The notes under the pieces were generated by a model that ran no database searches, had not been told where the DNA came from, and saw only the letters and a program-made list of their open reading frames with translations. DNA of 64,000 nucleotides from Eunapius fragilis (lineage: Eukaryota > Porifera > Demospongiae > Spongillida > Spongillidae): positions 4,330,003-4,394,002 of the forward strand of contig OY811976.1 in the NCBI GenBank assembly GCA_963681505.1, read 5' to 3'. Below, one piece after another: positions 33,511 to 46,000 of the stretch (the stretch's first letter is position 1; every line of letters begins with the position of its first letter). Position numbers and translations under genes: made by a program.

Positions 33511-35860
33511 GCATGTAACAAAATGTCCTTCGTATAAGTTTCTGTAGTACGTTGTACAAGTCTTTCTATAAGTTGATTGGACATATCCATGTTCTTATAG
33601 TGTTATTGATAACATTGTTCTTTATGAAATTCTAATTCTGTGTTGTACTGCTGGTGGTCTGTTCCTAGAATGAATGTTGAACATGACACAGAAAATTTTG
33701 ATGTCATCTTCCAGTCCTGGCCACAAAACATGATTTCATGCAACACTTTTCATGCATGCAATCCTTACATTATTATGGTGAAATTATCTTAACACTGCTA
33801 TCGATACTGACTAAATGGCACACATTGCCATCATGGATCCCATTGGATGTTTTCATTGTTGCCTGTTGACGCTATAGCAATTCCAATAGGTCACAGATTG
33901 ATGTCTTCAGGTGGCTTATTCCGAAGTTTGTAACATGGCTTCTGTTATGTACTTTGTACACTATAGTATTTTGGCTTGCTGTGCGTACAAACTTCACCAA
34001 CCCATTGTAAGCATGTGAAATTTGGTATATGTATAGAGAAGTTGTTTGTGTAGCTATTTCATTGTTCAGATACAATGTAGTTAGGTTGAATATTATTTTA
34101 TGCAGCTGTGCAAAGTAAGTGAACCTTTTCACGCCAATGATGTACTGTGGTACACCATATACATGCACTTGCCTCCCCTACGTGTGCTTAAACCAATGAC
34201 GCAAATCAAGGAGGATACAATTTAAGTCAAAGATCTGAAGAAATACCTTCTCTATACATTTGCCGAATTTGACGTGCTTACACAAAGATGTGGAATTGTA
34301 ATCAGATGGGTTTGGATAACTTTGTACTAACGGCATCAAAATTACTGGAGTACCTAATTGGTTTTTTTTAGAGACAAAAGGTGTTTGAAGGAGTAAAGGG
34401 AAAGTTTACAATGATCGATTGATTTATATAACATAGTAATAAAATTATAACCCCAAAAGGGTGATTTCGCTGGACACTGTCCCATTTAAAGCAGTATACC
34501 TTTTTGTTCATGTTTGTTAGACTGTATATGTGTAGTAGCAGTGTCAGTTTCCTTAACAGAACATCGATACCTCCCAATGCTGAGTTGATCTTCGAGATAG
34601 AAGTGCTAAAAGTGGAGAAGTAAACTTTCCGGCTGGTTTGCTGCATATTTTGAACATTATGAATAGTCTGTATTTTATGTATTCCATGTACATGTGAATA
34701 GGGTACTTGTAGTCAAGATTATATAAACTTTTTTTAGGCTATGACCAATGTGCACATCTTTGTAGCAATTTGGTACTAACCTTTATCCGGGCTTAATATG
34801 CATGTTGACTTCAATTCCTATTTGGCCATATGTATATGGTCAGGGTAAAGTCATGCAGTATAAATTTATCAAGGGATTAAAAAAAAAAAACGAACAAGTT
34901 GGGACAGCTGATGCAGCCCAAAACTGAACGGGATGAATTACTAATTTTGTTGCCAAATGACTAAAGGGATTTTAACCAATCATTTTAAGATGTATATATG
35001 AATTATTGTTGTTTCTGGACCTAAATTTGTATACATGTAGATCTAATCTAATAGGACTTGTATTATTAAATGATCTCCAATTCTTCTTCTCTGGTTAGAA
35101 AGAATACCTATTAATTGTCTTTGCTTACAAGACTAAATACAGTAATTTGAAGCCTGTCATCCTAAATAAATATAGTGGAATACCCAAACAGCTTTGTAGA
35201 TCTGAACATAAACTAAATAATTAAATAAAAACCAGTGCATTGTCTGGAAATACCAAATAGCATGTGTCAAGAATTCACCCACACTATGCACACATGAAGC
35301 TGTATGCAGCCATGCAACAACTCAAATATGTATATGTTAGACAGACATATACCACCAAATTAAACACACACATGCATAAATGTGATACATGTGGTGTATA
35401 TCACTTGCATTTATGAAAACATACACAATATTTACCTGTATTGGATTGCAATATCTAATTATAAATATTTTAGCTCACTTAATAAGTTACCCTGTGTAGC
35501 AATAATTTCATAGCACAAGCTACACTGCCTGTAGTATTGTCTGTGTTTTGGAAAGTATTTTGATTAATGGCTAAGAATGATAGTGATATAGGATATATGA
35601 TGGTAAAAGATAATAACTTCCACAAGCTATATCTCTGCCTGTAATTGTCTTTGTTTGATAAAGAAAGCATAGGATGACAGTTCTTGTATACTGGGTAATA
35701 CTTATATGGTATTGCTGCACCCAATACACTGTAAATGAACTCCTCTTTTCTAATTGCATCCTTATACATGTATGCATGATGGACGCCAGAATTACGTAGT
35801 ATCTGCATAATAAATGAAAGGATTTTCAAATCATATTTTGTATAGCAGTCTTTCTTATCT
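33511..35860. other. no gene seen; 2.3 kb of AT-rich DNA
   Basis: Several open stretches of 90-130 codons on the - strand (for example 34168-33872 and 35871-35479) have no recognisable domain and a base composition like their surroundings. 34375-34520 shows words shared with 62030-62060 (ACACTGTCCCATTTA; ATCACCCTT / AAGGGTGAT), a dispersed repeat. Confidence 0.4.
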
Positions 35861-36489
35861 ATATAAAACAACCAATGGGTTCAAACGTGGGAGACACTTC
35901 CATACTAAACGGTTGCACACTCAGCTTTATAGACCTGCTGAACAGTGAATCTGAGTTCCTTTTTGAAATCCATTCTGCATGCAAATGTGTCCTAAGGAGT
36001 CCTGCAGAGCCTGATAATACACTTCTAACCGAGAGACACAAGCATGATCACAACAAGGAATAAAGCTGTACAAGTGAACTATAAAACAATAGTTTGTAAA
36101 TACAGGATGTGTATCATTGCATGTTTACTTGAGCGTTGTTTGTGCTGCACTTTTACCTCAGCATTAATGAAAAGGGTTGCATGTTTTTCATCGTTACGCC
36201 ATAATGTACTGAGAGGCTACACTGTAAGGTCTGCCATCTGCAGCCTAAGATCAAAGACTAGTATTTTGAGATGTTAAGTATGGCTCTTTAATAGCCATGT
36301 CCTCTCAGCCTCAGTGAGCAAGAACCTTACTTATCTCCTTCCCATACTGATATATACAAAATATATTTACATACGTTCAAATAGCACATTTCTGTTGTTT
36401 TACTGTCCTTTTTACTATTTTATCGTACAAATACATCAGACAGCAATTAAATACACCGAAAACATGATAATGTTCATGCACATACAAGT
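35861..36489. other. no gene seen
   Basis: A + strand open stretch at 35875-36063 (begins MGSNVGDTSILNGCTLSF) is not recognised; its mirror frame is also open. No splice logic was found. The rest is AT-rich. Confidence 0.3.
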
Positions 36490-36835
36490 CTATTCATATA
36501 AGCTAATGTGGTTCGGGAATTGCAGTATACAGGGGTACAATTGTACACCCCTGTATCGGAAGTATTCCATATAGGATTTGACCTCCACTGTGAATATCAT
36601 TAAAAGCACTCTAAAATGAGACTCCTGATGATCGGATCGTTTAGCTAGTTGTTGTAATCGAATAAGAAGACGAAAGTGAGTAATTTTGTTGTTTGTCTTA
36701 TGTCGCAAAACCGCGTGGCTGTAGAGAACAAAAGGGTACTGCTTATCTTCGTACCTAGTCCCGGAATTATCCTCCTCCTCCTCCTTCTTGACCATGCCTA
36801 ACTCGGAATAGGAACACATTTAAAGAATGGAAATT
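36490..36835 (-). repeat. 350-bp dispersed repeat, copy 3
   Basis: Reverse-oriented: TTCCATATAGGATTTGACC, GATCGGATCGTTTAGCTAG, AAAACCGCGTGGCTGTAGAG, ACCTAGTCCCGG and the CTCCTCCTCCTTCTTG run. Matches the copies at 53015 and 53935 best. The short hairpin just before it (GGGGTACAATTGTACACCCC at 36531-36550) is exact. Confidence 0.75.
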
Positions 36836-37076
36836 TACCCAATAGCATCAGAATTGGCTGGCAGAGTGCCTTCTGTGATCAAATAGTTGATGGTATATTT
36901 ATTGTATTGTTAGATTTCAGCCGTAATAAACGCTACTCGTATCATTACAAAAGGCAGTATCTTGACAAGTTTAGAATTGTCGATACCACAGGAGCTGTAG
37001 CAATGATTTACAATCAACTATATAGTTAGTGTAAGACGTATACGTATAATTAGATATGAGGGGAAAAATCAATGAA

Positions 37077-37290
37077 ACAAGGAACTAAAAATATTCTCTG
37101 TGAGAAAGTTGGTGATATATAGGATATGAAGGTAATGGTGTAAAAAGCAAGGCAACAAGGGTCTGCTTTAGTAAGGGAAAATGTCATTTAGCACATACAT
37201 AATATATGCTACAAACAGACTAAATATAGCACTATGACATTTTCCCTTACTATTACAGACCTTCCTTGTGCTTTATGCGACCTAATTACA
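37077..37290. mobile_element. palindromic MITE, family ACAAGTAA, copy 2 (eroded)
   Basis: Shares AAAGTTGGTGATATATAGG, GGTGTAAAAAGCAAGGCAAC, GGAAAATGTCATTTAGCAC and the inverse TATAGCACTATGACATTTTC. The right arm end is diverged or lost, so this is an older copy. Confidence 0.8.
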
Positions 37291-37939
37291 TTTAACAATA
37301 CTGGCACGTATTATGCGTGTGTTACATGAACGTTCTGTTAGTAGCTCCCATGATGTGGACACGCCCATCAATGTCACATGACAGTGATGAGGATGGCCTA
37401 CAACAGGAAACCTCATACCATGGATATTCTAATATGGGCCTCATGTAATGTGGCTGGTATCGGATTGTTCAGATGTGCAATGATGAATGACTCCACATGG
37501 CTTACATGGTTCCTAGTAGTCGGCGAGATCAGGCCTGTCATCTTGATGTCAGGTGAGCTACTATCAGGACCTTTACATAGTGGGCAATGTTGTGTGGACA
37601 CCATTTACACTTAACAAGTTCAGTGCCACCAGCAATTTGGAAATACTTTCAATCTTGATATGAGTCAGCATATTGTATGCGCATGTATGCATACATTAAT
37701 GGGGGCAGACTGCATATCTCTGCATACGTCGTGTTTGGTCCAAACCTACACCTGCTTGCTGTGATATAGTTCTTGGTAGTGTTAGTCCAGCTATCTCCTA
37801 AAACATGCAAAATTGATTTACTTGTCCGCCATTGATGAATGGTGGTAATTTTCACCATTATAATGTTCATTAATAATTTTGATTTATTGGTAATGTTGGT
37901 TCCTTAATGAATGCAAGTGCAAAAATCAAGGGCTAATTC
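37291..37939. other. no gene seen
   Basis: Short overlapping open frames on both strands around 37378-37614 give no recognisable protein. No repeat family was recognised. Confidence 0.35.
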
Positions 37940-38080
37940 ACTGTGTAAAAAGGGTTGTTATATGCTGTGTACAACATTATTTAGCAGCGTATAACATGTA
38001 TAATGGTGCGTATGGAGACGTTCTCCATACACACTGTTATACAGTATCGTATAACAACCCCTTTTACACAGTGTAATAGA
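37940..38080. mobile_element. hairpin MITE, 140 bp
   Basis: CACTGTGTAAAAAGGGTTGT at the left and ACAACCCCTTTTACACAGTG at the right form inverted ends, with GTATGGAGA/TCTCCATAC at the centre. A half copy lies at 41200-41262 (GCGTAAAAAGGGTTGTTATA). Confidence 0.8.
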
Positions 38081-39890
38081 ACACTCAAGAAAATTTATGG
38101 GAGAAAACTGGCTTACTTGAACTACAGAGAACAGGACTGTGCTCATTTTTTCAGATTTGCCGGTGTCAGAAGCATGGTGCATGCAAAGAACTGACTGGAG
38201 TTACACTCACCAGACAGGTGCTCCTTACCATCCTGCAACCATTGATGCAGCTGAACGTGCTGATCGGCTAATTTGAACAGCTACCATCTCTCACTCCAGC
38301 ACAATTGGTGGTCTTGCAGAATTCATCCTACAATATTGCAGAACCCCCATTTGCAACTGGTTGCTCACCCAATGCATGAGATCCTGAATGGGGGGTAGAT
38401 TGGGAGCAAGCTAGATGACATACTCCAGCCCACATTAAGATCAGTAGACATACTTCTGCCTCTCCAGCCCTCATTGCCAAGCACTTCTGGCAGCAGAAAC
38501 TGTGATTCTCCACCACAGCCCACAGCCTAGTAGCCAGAGTGGTTCACACCTTGAAGGAGGGTGGTAAAACAAGGATCTGTGGTGAGTTCCTACAGTCATG
38601 ACCAACCTGTCAGTTGACCAACATTCTTGCTTTCCCTCGAGGGGCCTCACCTGTAGACGTTCTGCAATACCACTGCTTGGAGTGCCTCCTACCTGACCAG
38701 AAACGCTACCCATGCATGACATGATATTCCACTGGGCCCAAAAAGACTCAGCACAATCCCTCACATCACACTGGGAACGTGTATGGCCCTAATAACTGGA
38801 AGTAATGGCATCCCAGTCCAAGGACAGTCATATAAGTGGGATGTTAATTGATTATATTCATTGCATTTCCGTGTGACGTTATTCGGTTTCTTGTAGCTAG
38901 TGTGCAATTGCTGTGCGTTAATTCGTTGTTTATCTGAATCTGGTTACGTCCACGTTGCTCGCGAGATCACAATGACAACATGGTCCTTGTACGATACATA
39001 TAGCTGAATACGCACTCACGCCTCCCTCCAGTACTCTGAAGTATTTCTGTGGTATACTGGTATCCATTCGATACTGACCAATACAAAGAAGCATTTAATG
39101 ATGCAGCTTGTTTATAATATCGGTATTGTTATACTCTAATGTATAGCAAACATTTTTGTTAACCGCTTTAATGACTCACGAGAAAACCTAAATAGAGTTT
39201 GCGGTAGTGGAGAATTCTAGGAATCTTAGCCTGCCAATTTGGGTATCTGTGGTTCTGTATGGAAGAAGAGAAACATGGGGTGATTTCTTGGTAGGAAGTT
39301 CGGTTTGCATAATTTTTTTTTGGAGAAATAGACACATGCAAACTATAGTTGGGCGTAGCCCGACCTTCGCGTTTTGGCGGAAAGTCGCCTATACCTGGAT
39401 TTGTACCCATCTGATTGCGAACGCTATCCTCGTGTACTATTAAAGGCTAGTTAGCGCTATTCTTGAGGTTCGGTATTCGTGTTTACTTCAGGGCTCAAAA
39501 TTAGCAGACTTTTTAAATTCAAAATTAGCAATAAACTGTACTGCTACCGGTTAATTAATGCTGAAATAAATTCATAGTTGCATGGTATATATGTGTAATC
39601 ACTTTGCAAAAGACGAAACAGCTCGTAATGCAACTAATACCACCCCTGCGTATTCACGGATCTTTTCATATACGATTCGGTGCTACTATGTGGAGTGCAA
39701 GATAAGATATGATACATTACTTAGCGGACTTCCATTAAGTACCTGTAACCTGAGAATGGCGGGACTCAAGTGCTTGCACGCACGAGCAACCCTTAAAGCC
39801 ACATGATTGCGTGTTTGGATCGTGACCAAGGTAATTATAGGAAGTGTGCTTTAATTGACCTCAAAGTCTTTGCCGCATTGCTGCCGAGCC
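38081..39890. other. no supported gene; 5' flank of the Ig receptor gene
   Basis: 38200-38780 is GC-richer and has a - strand open stretch of 97 codons, but no domain is recognised. 39340-39385 carries TTGGGCGTAGCCCGACCTTC, a word of a dispersed repeat. The rest is AT-rich DNA. Confidence 0.35.
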
Positions 39891-39896
39891 AAGAGG

Positions 39897-39904
39897 TATA
39901 TAAA
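39897..39904 (+). promoter_or_regulatory. TATA box of the Ig receptor gene
   Basis: TATATAAA lies 50 bases before the ATG at 39954, which would place the transcription start near 39925-39935 and give a very short leader of about 25 bases. Confidence 0.55.
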
Positions 39905-39953
39905 CCTTGCATGCATATGATTTGTGCTTGTAGCACCTGCGTTTGATTGTAGG

Positions 39954-40041
39954 ATGAACGTACGTCTCGCTCTTCCAGTCATTGTTTTGCTGCTTGTACC
40001 CTTTGCTATAGGCTGCCAGTTACTGGGTTCGGCCACAACAC
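39954..40041 (+). CDS. exon 1: signal peptide of the Ig receptor
   Basis: Encodes MNVRLALPVIVLLLVPFAIG followed by CQLLGSATT: one Arg, a hydrophobic core and a likely cleavage after the Gly before Cys. Ends in phase 1 at a consensus donor GTAAGTG. A at -3 of the ATG. Confidence 0.8.
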
Positions 40042-43000
40042 GTAAGTGAAGATGCATGAATGCGTTTATGCGAGCTAGGGTAGTATAAATGGGACAAGTT
40101 CACGCGAAAATGTCACATCGCTAAATTTGTATAATAAAAATGCTCTTTGTTTGAATCGCTATAGCTACCGACGTACTATTTGCAATGAATCCTACCACAC
40201 CATTTATCTATGGCATGTATTAGTTTCGAACCTTTTTGTTAGGATGTCTCCGTGCGGTTAATGCAATAGGCGTATAGGGTTCAAAACTTATGCAGGAGTG
40301 TCCTAATCGCTTCAAAATCGGTATATACATAGAAGAGCCCTGTTGTTATTGATTTGTCCTGTTATTGTTTTGCAACAGAGTAGGAATAAAAGAACAGGAC
40401 AAATCAATAGCAGCATGACTGTTTAGATTTTGTAGCAATTGGGATTCTCCTGCATGCAGAAAGATATTTAGTAGGGGTAATGTCCTTGTCCTTTACATGT
40501 ACCGTACGGAGAGGACCTAAGGAACAGTGATAGTGATTCACGATCAATCGAAGAGCATGCATGCATGTTTATAACTTTTTGTTATATATAGTGATAAGAC
40601 ATTTTCGCGTGAACCGTCCCATGTATAAACACATTCACGCATGGGACGGCTCACGCGAAAATATCGTATCACTATATATAATACAAAGCATACCACACCA
40701 TTCCGTACATGAAAGTACGTTTTGGTGACCTAAGGCACCAAAATGTACTTTCATGTATTTGTTAGGTCCTCTCCGTACGGAACATATAGAGGGTATACCC
40801 CTAGGGGGTTTAAACCTAAATATCCTTCTGCATGATCCTTCTGCATGAAGGAAAGTCCCTTTTATGTGAGGCGGGTTCCTAAATCATTGGCGCGAACCGA
40901 GCGGGAAACCGTGCGCGCACTTTGCACTGCCGTAACGAATGATAGCAATGTATATCTACATAATATTATACATACAAGCGTGCACCCGTGAAAAATCACG
41001 GGATGATTTTATTTAATGAATGGAAGATTTTTTAAATGAGCAGTGTATGATTTAGCGCATATTATAAAAAAATTTCCAGGTAGGGGAGCATCGAAGTTAA
41101 CGCGTGCAATTAAAATGTACGCCTAATTAAAAATTCAGGCCTGTAACTCCATGATGGACAGACTAATTTCGAGTGCGTAAGAAAGAAGTTGTATATAGAC
41201 TGCGTAAAAAGGGTTGTTATACGATACGCTGCTGATTAATGTTATACGCAGCGCATAACGAAGAGTCACCTAACTCTTGGAATATAAAATAATTTGAGAA
41301 CTTGAAATAATATGCGATAGATCCCTTTTCGCTGCCACGATCCCATATCCACATGCAAGGCCCATTTTCTCGTAGAACGTCCATAGAGGCATATTACATT
41401 GTGTGATCCATATTTGTTGAGCGCATGGCATTTGTAGTAACTCGCAACGCGCACACCGTGAGCTACACTTATGTGGTTGTAGGTTATAGTTAGATCGGCA
41501 TTTCTAAATGAGCGCGTAACGGACTATTAAAAGAGCGTTGATTTTTTGTTACAGCAAACTTGTCACCTTCATCTTTTTACGTGCTCAGTGGTGTATGGCT
41601 GACGTACTTAGTAGCCAAATAGATAGCGGACGCTGTCCTCTTCCTGTGGCTTGCAAAGTTGATGTTTTCAACACGACGGGCCAATCAATGCTCTTTTCCA
41701 GCCCTCCAAAGCTGAGGCTAGGTTGTGCTTGCAGCCAGTGATCATCCAGAATGCCAACTGCTATGCAAGTAGTGAAGCAACGTCTTACCTCCTCATCAAA
41801 AAACCGTAGGGTCGCAAATCAAAGGCTAAGAGGAGTGCACGGGTCTCGCTAGGTGAACTAATTTACAACAAATACCACAGATTTTGCAAAAAGAAGAGAA
41901 GCTGCAACATGACGATCAGCTGCAGCTACCTCTACTAAGGCAGAGAGCAAAACCTTTGCTTTGGAACATTTCTCTGCTATGAAGTGGGAGCAATGCAAAC
42001 AGTTACCAATTGATACCTCTAAGTTGGGCGAAGTAGATGACTTCACAGCAGGTGAAAAAAATGGCTGCCTATATAATTATAATGATAATGATAATTATAT
42101 ATACGATACTGGTGACCTCTATGGACGCTTAAATCTAATCCTGGTGTGGGACATTGCAAGGGCCATTCTGTAGCCAGAGCTTTCCGGCCAATAGGGCTGT
42201 TTACTGAAGTACATAGAATTTATTTATTTAATGCTGTTAGTAGTAGTTTCATGTATAATAATGGTCAAAATCTTCCATATAATGTCAGCTGTCCTTGACC
42301 ACTTAATCACAGTAAAAAAAACCCCACATTTATGAATCCTATATTTTACACTTACTACCGTAAAATAAACACCGCGGCGTCTATTTGGGACGACAAACGT
42401 AAATCCCCCGCCCGCCCCCCCCCCCCCCCCCCCCTCCCTCCCCAACAAAAACAGCAGCGACATTTCCTCATGGCATCGCCAGGTTTATGGATTGAATTGT
42501 CCAAGCCATGTGTGCAATCACCAACCGCCTTACAACAGTGCTATGGCGAGTATCCAAATCTTCGGCTCAAGCGTTTTTTGTCCCAAATAGTCGCCGCGGC
42601 TTTTAATTGGGATTGTACGGTATCTTCAACATCTGCTTCATCTACTTAAACATCTGCTTCAACATCACTGCCATGCGCCTTCGGGGGTTCCCGCTTATCG
42701 TAGGCCGCAATATCTTTTTGCATCATCCGTTGATCTTGCAATTGCTGACAGCAAGGACAACCTCCGAAATTCAAAACTTTTAGTATTAATTTTCTTGAAT
42801 TCTTTATTTATTTTGTAAAATTTTGTGTATGTGTTTGTTGTCACAGTATTGATTGTCCTCACCCCCAAAACATCAGCGCCTTTATAATATATTCCCTTTT
42901 ACTGCGTGTGATGTTAGATAGTTAAATGAAAGTCACACTCCTACACATACGTATATTAATCTTCCTTTACCGACGACAAACCCATGATCATAAAAGCCCT

Positions 43001-46000
43001 CATTAACTTTGAGATGAACATACTCGAATGCATGCAGTGGTATGATACGCAATCTAAGAAAGCAAAAACGCATAAAAGCACTTACAACAGATAAGGGCGA
43101 TGTATGTATATGAAAGAGATGAAATTAAAACCCAACACTGAATCTGATATGTACAAGAAACATCATTGATCGCTGACAAGCAGACACAACTTTATTGCAG
43201 TCTGAGCATTTCACTATATTGAGATCAGTCATCATGTGGTTCCTGTTCTTCATATACCATAAAATCTTACAGTATTTGCCACGGTCATGCCAAATACAAC
43301 CAGCAAGGTTAATCAGATTTTACAGGGGTTAATGTGTTGATTAGTTGATAGTGAAAAGAGTACAGTAAGCACTCAAATGTAATATAGTCAAGACCTTGTA
43401 TATGCATATTATTGCACTCAAGCATTTCTGTTGCTCAGCCATATCAATTTGTATTCAATTCCTTGCATGATTTAATTTCTGTGTTTATTGCAGTGTCTCA
43501 ACCACCGTTTTATACAATACAAGATTCAGCTCTGCAAGTGAATTGGAATTTCAGTGATATTGTGAACTTAACCACCTTAGAGATTAGCACTGGTTGTTCT
43601 AACTCATCTACTGTAAGTGTGCATGTGGTTATTGCAGTGAATTGGGCAGTATTTTTCGTCCTGCAATCATCATCAGCAGTCCAAAGTATACACAAATTAT
43701 AATATTAATACTTTTAAGATTAGCCAGTTAGTAATATTTTAATGCCTGGATTACTTATTGAATGCATTAATCAAAAGTGAAGATGTGATAATTGCTTGCA
43801 ATCTATTTCAGATAAAAAAAGTTTTCAGAGATCTGACTTTAAATATCACAGTACTGGATATCTCAACATCAAAATTGAATATGAATTGTGAGGTTTGTAT
43901 TTCTGGAAAGGATGCTAAATTTAACAGAATTCTGAACACCAAATTGGCGTTTTCATTTCGTGAGTGTAAAGACTATCTAACCATTACTTGTTGGTTCACC
44001 ATTTTTATTTTCAGGTTCCTACTGCACTAATAACACATACAATATTTCATCAAACATTCCGATGGTATATATAACTCCTAACGCAACTGCTTGCTTCATC
44101 TGCAATCTACCAGGACAAATTAGCCCAGATACGTGGCAAATGAATGGCAGTGATGTAGCTGAGAATATTAATGCAGAAGGATATCTGATAGTTCCCAATC
44201 CTGGTACTTTGTTTGGTGGTTCACCAATGAGCTCTGCACTCACATGTGGTAGTAAAAAACACAACACATCTATGACAGCATTGGTTAGATACAGCGGTAA
44301 GATGATTGAAGTGGCATGTCATTGTCCACTTGCTTTTTATTGTGCAGAAGAAAAATGCATGTCAAGATGTGTATGTATGTTAAATGCATGATTGTCATGC
44401 TAACCAACTAGGCTTGTTATTTAGAGACTCAACATGATGTATTGGACAATTTAAACGTCAATGTCCTTCTTAGTTGAAGAACATGACTCATAATTTGCAT
44501 TTAATAATTTGCATTGCTATATTGAAAGATGGCTCCAATCCTAAATGCTAAAGGTTTAGAGATACGAATCTTTCTACCCTCACCTTATGTAGTTAAATTA
44601 TATATTACTGAATTGCTGTGTTCTCTCATTGGGCTTCTATGGCTCCCTGGTTATTTTGATTTCACCAGCTTGCATATGAACAGAACACAGCAAATGTCTT
44701 GCAGATGCATTCGCAGCATTATACTTAATAATATTTCAGTGTAGTTGGAGGCTGTTATGGATGCATTCAGTAAGTTCTGAGAGTATCTCCTTGGGATATC
44801 AAACTAAACTCAACAACAACCAGCTATAACCTCCCACTAATCATTGCTCCCCATGTTTGCATGTATATAGCAGTCCAAGGACATGGTTAAATTGTATACA
44901 AATGTTTAGCTTTAATGTGCAGTTATTTCCCCCCATTTTAATTGTGTTTGGAAAGTTGTGAGTTAGAATATTGCACCTTTAATGTATTGCTCCTTATCTT
45001 TAGGATGGTCTAAACGGATGCAAACGCATGCAGAATCTTCAAATTCCACGCTGAAACCAACATTATCATCATCTCTCATAGTGACACCAGCTTTGAAAAT
45101 GTCTCCTGTATTTACTACTTTGGATCAAGGTAATTTGTGACACTCAGCATGCTTGTGGAACAATTATAAGGTGAATGATGCTACATGAAAGAGACGTGAA
45201 TTGGTTATTAAGATCATATACAAGAATGAATATTATAGTCAACAATTACAAAATACTCAAATTTTTATACCATTTCAATAAACAATGTTCACGAAGTTAT
45301 TATTGTACAACGTTTAACATCAAATTATGTGAGTCATGTTGTTTTCTCAATCTTATTGAAATGGTTTCTGTCCCCCCAATTTAATTGTGTTTGGAAAGTT
45401 GTGAGTTAGAATATTGCACCTTTTATGTATTGCACCCTATCATTAGAATGGTCTAAACGGATGCAAACGCATGCAGAATCTTCAAATTCAGCTTTGAAAA
45501 TGTCTCCTGTATTTACCACTTTGGATCAAGGTAAATTGTGACACACAAAAAATTCATGCTTGTGGAAAAATTATAAGGTGAATGATGCTACATGAAAGAG
45601 ACGTGAATTGGTTATTAAGATCATATACAAGAATGAATATTATAGTCAACAATTACAGAACACTCAAATTTCTAATTTTATCTAAATTATAACATTTCAA
45701 TAAACAATGTTCACGAAGTTATTATTGTACAACGTTTTATACATCAAATAATGTGAGTCATGTTGTTTTCTCAATCTTATTGAAATGGTTTCAATACACA
45801 ATACGGTGCGTTATTGCAAATGTAAGAATACTACATTTATTAAAAATACTGATAATGATAATTCTGCCTGGAGATCTCCGCATCCCTACATGTATGTAAA
45901 TGGCAAGCTAGTGTTTCTCATATCATTAACTTGGAGTACATAACGAACCCCACTATTTATTTGGACAAGCTGGCCAATCTGTGTAATTATTATCAATGTG

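Noticed and set aside
35875-36063. Open + strand frame that might be an exon.
   Set aside because: The opposite strand is open as well, no splice pairs fit a neighbour, and no domain is recognised.
38300-38780. GC-richer block with a short + strand word resembling retroelement reverse transcriptase.
   Set aside because: Only a few residues match (GGKTRICGEF-like) and no neighbouring motif follows; chance cannot be excluded.
41538-41741. 67-codon frame with several Cys.
   Set aside because: It conflicts in frame with the receptor exons, has no recognised domain, and the better reading of the region is a 36-base candidate exon.
44470-44500. CTTCTTAG followed by GTTGAAGAAC as a possible extra receptor exon.
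   Set aside because: In the phase required after exon 4 a stop codon follows within eight codons with no donor before it.
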